Assembly: GCF_916619195.1 (NCBI RefSeq)
Contig: NZ_CAKAKL010000015.1
Location: forward strand, 1 to 64,000
Length of the DNA stretch: 64,000 nucleotides
From: Inquilinus sp. Marseille-Q2685
GTDB taxonomy: Bacteria > Pseudomonadota > Alphaproteobacteria > DSM-16000 > Inquilinaceae
Direction of reading: 5' to 3'
Positions 32,900 through 41,586 of the stretch are shown one piece after another. Every line of letters starts with the position of its first letter. The stretch's first letter is position 1. Below the pieces are notes generated by a model. It saw only the letters and a list, made by a program, of their open reading frames with translations. It was not told where the DNA came from and searched no databases. Position numbers and translations under genes: made by a program.

Positions 32900-34590
32900 G
32901 GCAGCGATCCCCTAGGCAGGCGGCGGGCGAAGAGGGTGGCGAGTCCGGCGAGGCCGAGCGTGACCAGCACGGTCAGCACGGCGACGGCCGAGGCGGCAGT
33001 GGCGGCGCCTTCCGCCTGCAGCGAGAACACCATCACCCCGACCGTCTCGCTGCCGCGCGACCACAGCAGGGCCGAGACGGTCAGCTCGTTGAAGGCGGTC
33101 AGGAACACCAGGATGGCGCCGGTCGCGACCGCCGGCGCCGCCACCGGCAGCAGGATGCCGAAGAGGCGCCGCGGCCCGCGGGCGCCGGCCAGCCGGGCCG
33201 CCTCCTCTGGCGCCGGGTCGGCCTGGGCGATCGCCGCCGCCACCGGCCGCAGCGCCAGCGCCAGGAACCGGCCGAGATAGGCGGCGAGGATGATCCACAG
33301 CGTGCCGTAGAGGCTGATCCCGAGCAGCGGCAGCGGCCGCAGCAGCAGGAGGATCGCGGCGATCGCGGTCAGCACGCCGGGCAGCGCATAGGGCAGGTCG
33401 GCCACGGCGTCGAGCCAGCGCATCGCTCGCCAGCGCCGCGCCTCGGCGTAATAGGCCAGGACCAGCCCGACCGCCGCCGTGGCCAGCGCTGCCGCGGCGG
33501 CCAGGAGCGCGCTGTTGAGGAAGGCGCGGCGGGTGGCGTCGTGCCGGAACAGGATGTAGCCGAACTGGTCGAGGCTGGCGGTGGCGAGGCTGAGCTCCAC
33601 CCCCAGCGCCGGCACCAGGGCCGAGGCCAACAGCGCGAGGAGCGGGGCGATCGAGAGCAGGCCGACGATCAGCCAGAGCGCGGCCTCGGCCCAGGGCCGG
33701 GCCCGGCCGAGCGGCAGGACGGGGCCGGTCGGCCCGGTACGCACAAGGACGGGCGCCCGCGACGCGGCCCAGCGCTGCAGCCCGAGGCCGAGCGCCGCCA
33801 GTGCGGCCAGCACCAGGGCCAACGCCGCGACCTCGCCCAGCACCGATGGGCCGAAGCCGCTGAGCCGCTGGTAGATCAGCGTGGTCAGCACGCTGTAGCG
33901 GCCGGGGATGCCGAGCAGCGCCGGCACGCCGAAATTGCCGATGGCCGAGACGAAGGCGAGCGCGGCGCCGGCCCCGAAGGCCGGGCGCAGCAGCGGCAGC
34001 AGGATGCCGAGCAGGATCCGCGGCCCCCTGGCGCCGGCGGCGCGTGCGGCCTCGACCAGGTCGCAGGGCAGGCCGCGGATGGCGGCGGTGACGGCGAGGA
34101 AGACCAGCGCCGCATGCTCCAGCCCCATGATCCAGACCACCCCGCCGCCGGAATAGAGCGGATGGTTCGGCCAGGGGCCGGTGACGGCGTCGAGCAGGCC
34201 GCGGGCCGGGGTGCCGGCGTCGAGCAGCCGGATCCAGGCCAGGGCGGCGATCTGCGGCGGGATCAGCATCGGCAGCAGGCACAGCAGCGCCAGCAAGCCG
34301 CGGCGGCGGATGTCGGTCAGTCCGATGGCCAGCGCCAGCCCGCCGCCGACCACGACCGATACCAGGGTCGAGCCGAGGCCGGAGACGACGGTGTTCTGCA
34401 GCGCCCGCAGCGTCGCCCGGCCGCCGAGCATGGCCAGCGCCGCCTCCGGCTGCGCCAGCCCCTCGGCGAACAGGCGAAGCAGCGGCAGGGCGCAGAGCAG
34501 CAGCACATAGGCCCCGGCCGCCCCGGCCAGGACCGGATCGCCCCAGCGGCGGGGGCGGAGAGTGGGGGCTGATGTGAGAGAATGGCTCAC
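32887..34590 (-). CDS. Fused ABC transporter permease (FbpB/PhnV-type)
   Basis: This 567-aa protein contains two six-helix permease halves, each with an EAA-type loop. The first half shows 'LVEAARAAGARGPRILLGIL' near residue 188; the second shows 'EEAARLAGARGPRRLFGILL' near residue 477. Such fused permeases serve ferric-iron and 2-aminoethylphosphonate importers. The start is GTG 34590; this reading frame begins right after the repeat-rich gap. It overlaps the ATPase gene by 13 bases. Confidence 0.92.
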   Translation of the reverse strand: MSHSLTSAPTLRPRRWGDPVLAGAAGAYVLLLCALPLLRLFAEGLAQPEAALAMLGGRATLRALQNTVVSGLGSTLVSVVVGGGLALAIGLTDIRRRGLLALLCLLPMLIPPQIAALAWIRLLDAGTPARGLLDAVTGPWPNHPLYSGGGVVWIMGLEHAALVFLAVTAAIRGLPCDLVEAARAAGARGPRILLGILLPLLRPAFGAGAALAFVSAIGNFGVPALLGIPGRYSVLTTLIYQRLSGFGPSVLGEVAALALVLAALAALGLGLQRWAASRAPVLVRTGPTGPVLPLGRARPWAEAALWLIVGLLSIAPLLALLASALVPALGVELSLATASLDQFGYILFRHDATRRAFLNSALLAAAAALATAAVGLVLAYYAEARRWRAMRWLDAVADLPYALPGVLTAIAAILLLLRPLPLLGISLYGTLWIILAAYLGRFLALALRPVAAAIAQADPAPEEAARLAGARGPRRLFGILLPVAAPAVATGAILVFLTAFNELTVSALLWSRGSETVGVMVFSLQAEGAATAASAVAVLTVLVTLGLAGLATLFARRLPRGSLPWLP

Positions 34591-34667
34591 GGGGCCGATG
34601 GAACTGTGCTCGACGATCTCGGAGCCTCCGCGTTTAGCCCATCGCGATGGACACGCCTATTCCCCCC

Positions 34668-34842
34668 TGTCATTGCCGGGCTTGACCCGCTGCTGTCCGG
34701 CTCAGGGGAAGGGCACTAAAGCGTGTCCATTTCGGATTTGTTCAATTTTTTTGTCATCCTCGGGCTTGACCCGAGGATCCAGGGGCTTTCAAGAGCCGCT
34801 CTCGGTGGCCCCTGGATTGCCGGGTCGAGCCCGGCAATGACA
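34668..34842. repeat. Dispersed palindromic repeats, family B copies 3 (partial) and 4
   Basis: A full copy at 34752-34842 is the near-exact reverse complement of the copy at 24004-24093. A truncated left arm (CTGTCATTGCCGGGCTTGACC, counted as 20 from its second base) lies at about 34670-34690. They fill much of the 282-base gap between permease and binding-protein genes of one importer. The gap also repeats the words GTGTCCATTTCGG and GGACACGC, so it probably assembled by repeated insertion. Confidence 0.75.
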
Positions 34843-34872
34843 AGGAGGGAGAAGGCGGAGAAGCGAAAAGCC

Positions 34873-35850
34873 TCACCCGCCGAAGGCGTCGCTGAACTTG
34901 CGCTTGTTCTCGTCGACGCCCTTGGCCAGGGTCTCGGCCGAGACCGGCATCAGCTTCAGCGCCGACGCGGCGGAGCGGCCGGGCGGCAGGGCGACGCCGG
35001 GCTTGCCGGGGATGTAGCCCTGCTTGGCCATATAGGCCTGGCCGTCATCCGAGAGCAGCCAGTTCACGAAGGTCTTGGCGTCGGCGACATCGTCCGCGGT
35101 CTTCAGGATCGCCACCGGCTCGGTCACCACCGACACGCCGTCCGACGGATAGACGAAGTCGACCGGCGAGCCCTTGGCCTTGGCGTTCAGCGCCATGAAG
35201 TCGACGATCACGCCGTAGGCCTTCTGGCCGGTGGCCACCGCCTCCATCACCGTGCCGTTGCCCTGGCCGGCGACGGCGCCGTTCTCCGCCAGCTTGTCGA
35301 GATAGTCCCAGCCGAGCCCGGGCTGCGCCGCGACGGTGCCGACATGGATCACCGCGGCGCCGGAATAGAGCGGGCTGGCCATGATCACCTGGTCCTTGGC
35401 CGCGGCCGACAGCAGGTCGGCCCAGGACTTCGGCGCCGGCACGCCGGACTTGGTGTTCCAGGCGATGCCGGTCGGGATCAGCTTGGTGCCGAAATAGGTC
35501 TTGTCCGGGTCGGCGAAGCCGTCGGGAAAGCCCTGGATCGGCGCGTCGGCATAGGCCAACAGGCGGCCGTCATCCTTCAGCTGCTGCATCGCCACCGCGT
35601 CGGCGATGAACACCACGTCGGGCTGCGGCGACCCGGCCGCGAACTCCGCCTGCAGCTTGTTCAGCACCTCGGTGGTGCCGGAGCGGAAGAACTCGACCTT
35701 CACCTCCGGATGCGCCTTGTTGAACTCGGCGACCAGCGCCGTCATCGCCTCGTTCGGGGTCGAGGTGTAGATCATCAGCGATCCCGGCGCGGCGAGCGCC
35801 GCGGTGGATACGGCCGTGACGGCGGCGGCGAGGAGAAGGCGGGTCAGCAT
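34873..35850 (-). CDS. Periplasmic binding protein of an Fe(III)/2-aminoethylphosphonate-type ABC importer
   Basis: This 325-aa protein has a signal peptide (MLTRLLLAAAVTAVSTAALA) and a type II periplasmic-binding fold of the FbpA/PhnS class: 'IYTSTPNEAMTALVAEFNK' near residue 25, 'DVVFIADAVAMQQLKDDG' near residue 78, 'PTGIAWNTKSG' near residue 130, and 'VVTEPVAILKTAD' near residue 235. I chose ATG 35850; the frame could start at TTG 35865. The iron-ligand tyrosine pair of FbpA is not evident, so a phosphonate ligand is at least as likely. The importer operon is leftward: binding protein, permease, ATPase. Confidence 0.9.
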   Translation of the reverse strand: MLTRLLLAAAVTAVSTAALAAPGSLMIYTSTPNEAMTALVAEFNKAHPEVKVEFFRSGTTEVLNKLQAEFAAGSPQPDVVFIADAVAMQQLKDDGRLLAYADAPIQGFPDGFADPDKTYFGTKLIPTGIAWNTKSGVPAPKSWADLLSAAAKDQVIMASPLYSGAAVIHVGTVAAQPGLGWDYLDKLAENGAVAGQGNGTVMEAVATGQKAYGVIVDFMALNAKAKGSPVDFVYPSDGVSVVTEPVAILKTADDVADAKTFVNWLLSDDGQAYMAKQGYIPGKPGVALPPGRSAASALKLMPVSAETLAKGVDENKRKFSDAFGG

Positions 35851-36086
35851 CGGCGTCGATCCCAAGGATTTTAGAGAATGCCCGGGGTGCTAGCAGGTTC
35901 CGGTTGCAGTTTCGTGACCGGTTCGAGCCGCCGGGGCAAGCCTGCCGTGTCCGGCGGCGATCACCCGGTCGCGATTGGCGATGCTCCGGCCGTGGCGCAG
36001 GAACAGGAAGGGCTGCATCGATCTGAATCGTTCCTATGTTATAGAATGCGATCGGACGTCAGCGCATACGCGGGGTCGGGTGCACG

Positions 36087-36248
36087 ATGGACGACAAGAC
36101 GGACAACCCGGTGCTTGGGCATCTGCGTGCGATCCGGACCGACCTTGCCGAGGTGAAGACCGACCTGCGCGAGGTCAAGACCAGGCTCGGCCTGCTGCTC
36201 AGTGATATCGAGCAAATCCGGAAGCGCCTGAACTTCGTCGAGGCCTGA
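36087..36248 (+). CDS. Small coiled-coil protein, 53 aa
   Basis: The 53-aa product starts at ATG 36087 (MDDKTDNPVLGHLRAIRTDL) and is one long amphipathic heptad helix (AEVKTDLREVKTRLGLLLSD, IEQIRKRLNFVEA). Small genes of this kind are frequent in alphaproteobacteria; their function is unknown, though I have seen them beside toxin-like genes. The nearest neighbours here are a binding-protein gene and an MBL hydrolase. The preceding 236-base gap holds no other gene. Confidence 0.6.
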   Translation: MDDKTDNPVLGHLRAIRTDLAEVKTDLREVKTRLGLLLSDIEQIRKRLNFVEA

Positions 36249-36265
36249 TACCAGCGACCGAAACA

Positions 36266-36308
36266 TTCCCGTCATGGCGAGCCCCTTCGCTCCTCGCCAT
36301 GACGGGAA
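36266..36308. terminator. 16-bp stem hairpin between convergent genes
   Basis: TTCCCGTCATGGCGAG (36266-36281) and CTCGCCATGACGGGAA (36293-36308) are exact inverted copies around an 11-base loop. It sits between the small coiled-coil gene and the convergent MBL gene (stop at 36328). The arm resembles family B variant 21092-21177, so the terminator may derive from that repeat. Confidence 0.65.
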
Positions 36309-36327
36309 GGGACATGACCCGCACAAG

Positions 36328-37425
36328 TCAGATCTCCACGATCTCCTCGAGGGCGATGCGGGCGGGGGCGAAGGCCTTGGTCCAGGCGTCGCGGTATTTG
36401 GCGTCGCCGAAGGCCGGCACCACCGTCTCGGCCCCGAGCGCCCGCGCCAGCGCAGCGTTCTGCGACAGCCGCGGATGCACCGGCCAGCGCAGCGCGATCG
36501 CCCGCCCCTCCTCCACCGCCTTTCGCGCCGGGGTGCCGGCGGCGACATAGCCGGTGGCGACCACCGGGCCGTCCTCCGCCCTCCAGCCCTCCAGCAGCGG
36601 CCTGGCGGCGCCGCCGGTGGCGTTCGGCTTGGCGGCGATGATCGGCCGCTCCGGCGGCGGCTCGACCGACCCGATCGGCTCGATCCGGCTGCGTAGGGAA
36701 TCCAGCATCGTGCCGGCGCCGGGGCGCAGCCAGGCCGGGTCGGCGATGAGAGCGTCGATCATCGCGCGGTTGGCGTCGCACACCGCCGGCTTCCGGCCGT
36801 TCGCGGCCGCGGCGGCCAGCGCCATCTCCGGCCCGCGCCCGCCGGCCGGGGCCAGCAGAAGGGCGCGCTTCGCGGTGAAGACCGGGGCATAGGCGGCCAG
36901 CCGCTCCTCATGCGGCGTGTCGTCGTCGCCATAGGAGGCGTCGAGAATGGCGACCCGGGCCCGGGGCGGCTCTGCGTCGACGGCGAAGACCACCGAGTCG
37001 AAGCCCATGTCGCCGGCATAGAACAGCCCGCCGCCGATCGCGAGATGCAGCCACACCCCGCCCGGCGCGTGGCCGGAGCGGCCGCAGGTGACGGTGAGGT
37101 CGCCGGCCAGCCGGTTGCGGCCGAGGGCCAGCGGCCGTCGGTCGGCCGGCGCGCCCTCCGGCAGCGCCTGCAGCACCGGCGGGGTGGCGTAGACCGGCAC
37201 CGGCCCGAACCGGTCCGCCGCCTCCGGCAGCGCCGCGACATGGTCGGGATGGGCATGGCTGAGCAGGATGGCGTCGATCGGGCCGAGGCCGGACAGGTCG
37301 GGCCGCATGCCCTCGTCCGGCCCGGCGCCGCAGTCGAGCAGCAGCCGCAGCCCGGCCGCCTGCACCAGGAAGCAGGCGGGACCCTTGCCCCCGACCCCCG
37401 AGATCGCCCGCACGCTCGCCGTCAT
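36328..37425 (-). CDS. MBL-fold metallohydrolase
   Basis: This 365-aa cytoplasmic protein has the metallo-beta-lactamase fold: 'LLSHAHPDHVAALPEAADRF' near residue 55 carries the HxHxDH metal motif, 'SGHAPGGVWLHLA' near residue 117 another ligand, and 'FYAGDMGFDS' near residue 136 the Asp bridge. The C-terminal part is typical of RNase J/CPSF-like beta-CASP proteins in having 'VVATGYVAAGTPARKAVEEG' near residue 302, so RNA or nucleotide hydrolysis is possible. It starts at ATG 37425, divergent from the LacI gene. Confidence 0.85.
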   Translation of the reverse strand: MTASVRAISGVGGKGPACFLVQAAGLRLLLDCGAGPDEGMRPDLSGLGPIDAILLSHAHPDHVAALPEAADRFGPVPVYATPPVLQALPEGAPADRRPLALGRNRLAGDLTVTCGRSGHAPGGVWLHLAIGGGLFYAGDMGFDSVVFAVDAEPPRARVAILDASYGDDDTPHEERLAAYAPVFTAKRALLLAPAGGRGPEMALAAAAANGRKPAVCDANRAMIDALIADPAWLRPGAGTMLDSLRSRIEPIGSVEPPPERPIIAAKPNATGGAARPLLEGWRAEDGPVVATGYVAAGTPARKAVEEGRAIALRWPVHPRLSQNAALARALGAETVVPAFGDAKYRDAWTKAFAPARIALEEIVEI

Positions 37426-37522
37426 CGGATCCTCCAGATCGCAGACCCTGCCTAGACGGGAACGGGGCGGAGCGCCACCGCGTCCCCCGCAGAGGTGCCC
37501 TGACGGGCGTCTTGACTCCCGG

Positions 37523-37536
37523 ATGAAACGTTTCAT
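37523..37536. promoter_or_regulatory. LacI-type operator upstream of lacI
   Basis: ATGAAACGTTTCAT is a perfect 14-bp palindrome, ten bases before the lacI start at 37546. It has the TGAAANNTTTCA form of LacI/GalR operators, so the regulator probably represses itself and, across the divergent gap, maybe the MBL gene. Confidence 0.75.
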
Positions 37537-37545
37537 AGTGATGCC

Positions 37546-38625
37546 ATGTCGCAGCGTAAGACGACGATCAGGGAGGTGGCGTCGCGTGCCGGGGTCTCGC
37601 TCGGCACGGCGTCCAACGTGTTCAACGGCAAGGCCGGGGTCGGGGCTGAGAGCCGCCGGCGGGTGCTGGAGGCGGCGGAGGCGCTGGGCTACCGCCCGAA
37701 CAGCCTGGCCGCGGGGCTGCGCCGCCAGCGCACCCGCACCATCGGCCTGGTGGTGCCCGACGTGCTGAACATCGTGTTCAACGAGCTGGTCGAGCATCTC
37801 GAGAACATCGCCCTGTCGCAGAGCTACGAGGTGATCATCGTCACCTCGCGCGAGGATCCGGAGCGCGAGCACGAGCGGGTGCGGGCCCTGCTGTCGCGGC
37901 GGGTCGACGGGCTGATCATCGTGCCGACCCGCGACTGGTCGGCGACCGAGCGCGAGATGCGGCACCACCGCATCCCGGTGGTGGGGCTGGACCGCGTCGC
38001 CGCCCGCGACCATTTCCCGTCCGTCGCGGTCGACAACGCCGCCGCCACCCGGCTGGGCACCGAGCACCTGCTGGGCTTGGGCCATCGCGACCTGGCCTTC
38101 GTCATCAACTCCACCCGCCTGTGGAACAGCGCCGCGCGGGTCGAGGGCTTCCTGGCCGCCATGCGTGCCGCCGGGCTGGAGCAGCGGGCCCGCGTCCTGC
38201 TGCCGGGCATGACCGAGGAGGAGACCCGAGCCGGGGTGCTGCCCGTGCTGACCGCCGCGGACAGGCCGACCGCGGTGTTCACCGGCAGCAACGTCGCCAC
38301 GCTGGGCGTGCTGCGGGCGGTGCAGGATGCCGGGATGTCGATCCCGCAGGACCTGTCGCTGCTGGCCTTCGACGATTTCGCCTGGCTGACCGTGCTGCGC
38401 CCCTTCGTCAGCGCCATTCGCCAGCCGACCGAGGCGCTGGCCGGCCATGCCTGGCGGATTCTCACCGCGGCCTTCGAGGCGCCGGACCGGCCGGCGGAGC
38501 ACATCCGCCTGCCGGCGCCGCTGATCGTGCGCGAGACCACGGCCGCGCCGCCCGGAAGGGCGGCGATGCGGCGCCGTATGAAAGCTTTCAAGGACACGGT
38601 GGAAGGGACGGCCGGGCCGCCCTGA
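37546..38625 (+). CDS. LacI family transcriptional regulator
   Basis: This 359-aa repressor has the LacI HTH 'TTIREVASRAGVSLGTASNV' at residues about 6-25 and hinge 'LGYRPNSLAAGLRR' near residue 50. A sugar-binding periplasmic-like core follows from residue 63 (TRTIGLVVPDVLNIVFNELV). It precedes the sugar ABC operon at 38.7-42.6 kb by 55 bases. A LacI-type palindrome lies before it and a second one inside its 3' end. It is the expected local regulator of the three transporter genes. Confidence 0.94.
   Translation: MSQRKTTIREVASRAGVSLGTASNVFNGKAGVGAESRRRVLEAAEALGYRPNSLAAGLRRQRTRTIGLVVPDVLNIVFNELVEHLENIALSQSYEVIIVTSREDPEREHERVRALLSRRVDGLIIVPTRDWSATEREMRHHRIPVVGLDRVAARDHFPSVAVDNAAATRLGTEHLLGLGHRDLAFVINSTRLWNSAARVEGFLAAMRAAGLEQRARVLLPGMTEEETRAGVLPVLTAADRPTAVFTGSNVATLGVLRAVQDAGMSIPQDLSLLAFDDFAWLTVLRPFVSAIRQPTEALAGHAWRILTAAFEAPDRPAEHIRLPAPLIVRETTAAPPGRAAMRRRMKAFKDTVEGTAGPP
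38579..38590. promoter_or_regulatory. Second LacI-type operator, inside the 3' end of lacI
   Basis: TGAAAGCTTTCA is a perfect 12-bp palindrome about 90 bases upstream of the ATPase gene (start 38681). It has the same half-site as the operator at 37523-37536 (TGAAA/TTTCA). It should control an internal promoter for the transporter genes. Confidence 0.65.
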
Positions 38626-38680
38626 ACCACCGGAACGGGCGGCCGCCACGAAGCCGCCCGCGGCAAAAGAGGGAGGAGAG

Positions 38681-40273
38681 GTGTCGAGTCCAGTCGCAGA
38701 AACTCGTCCGGCCGCGGCGCCGGTGCTGCAGGCCGCGGGCATCGGCAAGGCCTTCGCCGGGGTGACGGTGCTGCACGGCGTTGGCCTGGACGTGTTCCCG
38801 GGCGAGATCCACGCGCTGATGGGCGAGAACGGGGCCGGCAAGTCGACGCTGATGAAGATCCTGGCCGGCATCTACGCCGACTATGACGGCACCATCCTGG
38901 TCGACGGCGTACCGCGCGCGTTCGCCGGGGTGCGCGACGCCGAGGAGGCCGGCATCGGCATCATCCACCAGGAGCTGAACCTGGTGCCGGGCATGACCGT
39001 GGCCGAGAACATCTTCCTGGGCCGCGAGCCGCTGCGCGGCGGCATCTTCGTCGACGGGCGCGCCCTGCGCGACGCGGCGGCGCGGCTGATCCGCCGGCTG
39101 GGCATCGCCGTCGACCCGGAGGCGCGGGTGGGCAGCCTGCGGGTCGGCGAGCAGCAGCTGGTCGAGATCGCCAAGGCGCTGTCGCTGGACACCCGCATCC
39201 TGATCATGGACGAGCCGACTTCCGCCCTGTCGCAGGCCGAATGCGCCACCCTGTTCGGCGTGGTGCGGCAGCTGGCGCGCGACGGCGTCGCGGTCGTCTA
39301 CATCTCGCACCGGATGGACGAGGTGATGGAGCTGGCCGACCGCGTTACCATCCTGCGCGACGGCCGCCACGTCGTCACCGCCCCGATCGCCGAGCTGACG
39401 CGGGAGCGGATCATCGCCCATATGGTCGGCCGCGAACTGGCCCGCGCGGAGCATCCGGCCGGGCGAGGCGGCGCCGGCGGCCGGCCGGTGCTGTCGGTCC
39501 GCGACCTGTCGCTGGAGGTGCCGGGCCGGCGCGGCGGCTGGCGCCGGGTGCTGGACGGCGTCGGCTTCGACCTGCATGCCGGCGAGATCCTGGGCATCGC
39601 CGGCCTCCTGGGCGCCGGCCGCACCGAGATCCTGGAGACGATCTTCGGCTCCGCCCGCGGCCGCCGCGGCGGCACCATCCGCATCGACGGCGAGGCGGTG
39701 GCGATCGACGACCCGGCCGCGGCCAAGCGCCACGGCCTGGCGCTGGTGACCGAGGACCGCAAGGTGACCGGCCTGCTGCTCGGCGCCTCGATCCGCGACA
39801 ACCTGGCCCTGCCCTCGCTGCCCGCGCTCGCGCGCCTCGGCCTGCGCCGCTTCGGGCGCGAGGCGAATCTCGCGCGCGGCACCATCGGCCGGCTCGGCGT
39901 ACGCTGCACCGGGCCGCAGCAGCCGGCCGGGCGCCTGTCCGGCGGCAACCAGCAGAAGGTGGTGATCGGCAAGTGGCTGGCCACCGCCCCGCGCGTGCTG
40001 CTGCTGGACGAGCCGACCCGCGGCATCGATGTCGGCGCCAAGAAGGAGATCTACGATCTGGTCTTCGCCCTGGCCGACCAGGGCATCGCCATCCTGCTCG
40101 TCTCCTCCGAGCTGTCGGAGTTGCTGCTGCTCGCCGACCGCATCCTGGTGATGTGCGAAGGCCGGCAGACCGGCCTGCTGTCCCGCGCCGAGGCCGGCCA
40201 GGAGGCGATCATGGAGCTCGCCTCCCCCCGCACGTCCCACCCCGTTTCCCGATCTGTCGAGACCGTGTCATGA
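38681..40273 (+). CDS. Sugar ABC transporter ATP-binding protein (RbsA type)
   Basis: This 530-aa protein has two ATPase cassettes. The first has Walker A 'GENGAGKSTLMKILAGIY' near residue 45, 'LRVGEQQLVEIAKAL' near residue 150 and 'LIMDEPTSALS' near residue 170. The second has 'GAGRTEILETIFGS' near residue 310, signature 'LSGGNQQKVVIGKW' near residue 420 and 'LLLDEPTRGIDVGAK' near residue 444. GTG 38681 follows GGAGGAGAG. Its TGA overlaps the permease ATG (ATGA). The gene is intact, unlike the equivalent gene at 8-9.5 kb. Confidence 0.95.
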   Translation: MSSPVAETRPAAAPVLQAAGIGKAFAGVTVLHGVGLDVFPGEIHALMGENGAGKSTLMKILAGIYADYDGTILVDGVPRAFAGVRDAEEAGIGIIHQELNLVPGMTVAENIFLGREPLRGGIFVDGRALRDAAARLIRRLGIAVDPEARVGSLRVGEQQLVEIAKALSLDTRILIMDEPTSALSQAECATLFGVVRQLARDGVAVVYISHRMDEVMELADRVTILRDGRHVVTAPIAELTRERIIAHMVGRELARAEHPAGRGGAGGRPVLSVRDLSLEVPGRRGGWRRVLDGVGFDLHAGEILGIAGLLGAGRTEILETIFGSARGRRGGTIRIDGEAVAIDDPAAAKRHGLALVTEDRKVTGLLLGASIRDNLALPSLPALARLGLRRFGREANLARGTIGRLGVRCTGPQQPAGRLSGGNQQKVVIGKWLATAPRVLLLDEPTRGIDVGAKKEIYDLVFALADQGIAILLVSSELSELLLLADRILVMCEGRQTGLLSRAEAGQEAIMELASPRTSHPVSRSVETVS

Positions 40274-41586
40274 CCGTGCTTCGCCTCCTGTCCCGCACCA
40301 AGCTGTACTGGGGCCTGCTGGTCATCCTGCTGATCGGCATCGCCTTCTCGCCGGTCAGCGGCAGCGGCCGCAACATCTTCCTGTCCTACGGCAACCTGAC
40401 CGACGTGCTGCGCCAGGTGTCGATCACCGGCCTGGTCGCCGTCGGCATGACCGTGGTGATCCTGATCGCCGGCATCGACCTGTCGGTCGGGTCGGTGATG
40501 GCCTTCGGCACGGTGCTGACCGCGACGCTGCTGACCGAGGCTGGCTGGACCAGCTCCGCCGGCGTCGCCGTGCCGGCCGCCATCCTGGTCGCCTTCGCCG
40601 CCGCCTTCTTGCTGGTCCGCTTTCTCGGTCGGGGCTTGAGGCACACCGAGGGGCCGGTCGGCGCCCGCCGGCGACCGGGCCGCGACCCGCTGCGCGACGG
40701 CTGGATCCCCGGCGCCGCCGGCCTGGCCCTGGCGGCGCTGGTGGCCGCCTGGCTGGTGCCGCAGGTCGGCACCAAGTTCGGCGTCCCGGCCCTGCTGGTC
40801 GCCGTGCCCTGCGCCGGGCTGATGGTCGGCGCGGTCAGCGGCGCCATCATCGTCGCCGGACGGCTGCAGCCCTTCATCGTCACCCTCGCCATGATGGTCG
40901 GCATGCTGGGCCTGTCGCGCCTGACCGCGGGGCAGGACAGCGCCGTGCTGCCGGTCTATGCCGGCACCAACGCCACCGAGGACATCGAGCTGCTGCGCAG
41001 CATGCTGTGGGGCGTGCTGCCGGTGCCCGGCATGTTCTTCCTGGCCGCGGTCGCGGTCTTCGCCGTGCTGCTGCGCCTGACCGTGTTCGGCCGCTACGTC
41101 TACGCCATCGGCGGCAACGAGGAGGCGGCGCGGCTGTCCGGCATCCCGGTCGACCGGGTGAAGATCGCCGCCTACGCCTTTTCCGGCATGCTCGCCACCC
41201 TGGCCGGCATCCTCTATGTCGCCCAGTACCGCCAGGGCAAGCCGGATGCCGGGGCGGGGCTGGAGCTGGACGCCATCGCCGCGGTGGTGATCGGCGGCAC
41301 CAGCCTGATGGGCGGCCGCGGCGCCCTGGCCGGCACGCTGGTCGGCGTCCTGATCTTCGGGCTGCTGTCGAACATCCTGCAGCTCCACAACATCAACTCC
41401 AACCTGCAGCTGGTGTTCAAGGGGGCGATCATCGTCGTCACCGTGCTGCTGCAGGAGCGCAACCTGGCCGATCTGCTGGCGCCGTTCCGCACGGCGCGCG
41501 CAGCCCGGCGGGACCCCGCCGCCCGATCCGAGGCGCCGGGCCAACAAGGATCGTCGCTGATCCATCGGGAAGGAACGCAACCATGA
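40270..41586 (+). CDS. Sugar ABC transporter permease (RbsC/XylH type)
   Basis: This 438-aa membrane protein has motifs 'VILIAGIDLSVGSVMAFGTV' near residue 65, 'FIVTLAMMVGMLGLSRLTAG' near residue 200, and 'GGNEEAARLSGIPVDRVKIA' near residue 283 (the ATPase coupling loop). A charged stretch (residues about 120-145) between helices makes it longer than RbsC, as in XylH. Its start overlaps the ATPase stop and its stop overlaps the binding-protein start, both as ATGA, so the three genes are one translational unit. Confidence 0.94.
   Translation: MTVLRLLSRTKLYWGLLVILLIGIAFSPVSGSGRNIFLSYGNLTDVLRQVSITGLVAVGMTVVILIAGIDLSVGSVMAFGTVLTATLLTEAGWTSSAGVAVPAAILVAFAAAFLLVRFLGRGLRHTEGPVGARRRPGRDPLRDGWIPGAAGLALAALVAAWLVPQVGTKFGVPALLVAVPCAGLMVGAVSGAIIVAGRLQPFIVTLAMMVGMLGLSRLTAGQDSAVLPVYAGTNATEDIELLRSMLWGVLPVPGMFFLAAVAVFAVLLRLTVFGRYVYAIGGNEEAARLSGIPVDRVKIAAYAFSGMLATLAGILYVAQYRQGKPDAGAGLELDAIAAVVIGGTSLMGGRGALAGTLVGVLIFGLLSNILQLHNINSNLQLVFKGAIIVVTVLLQERNLADLLAPFRTARAARRDPAARSEAPGQQGSSLIHREGTQP

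Noticed and set aside
32488-34572. Plus-strand frame of about 694 codons over the fused permease
   Set aside because: Gln/Arg/Asp-rich shadow translation of a gene with clear membrane and EAA motifs on the minus strand.
38579-38590. Possible alternative reading of the palindrome as chance (12 bp in coding sequence)
   Set aside because: Not rejected as a feature: it shares both half-sites with the operator upstream of lacI, so chance is less likely. Only independent regulation by another protein was set aside.
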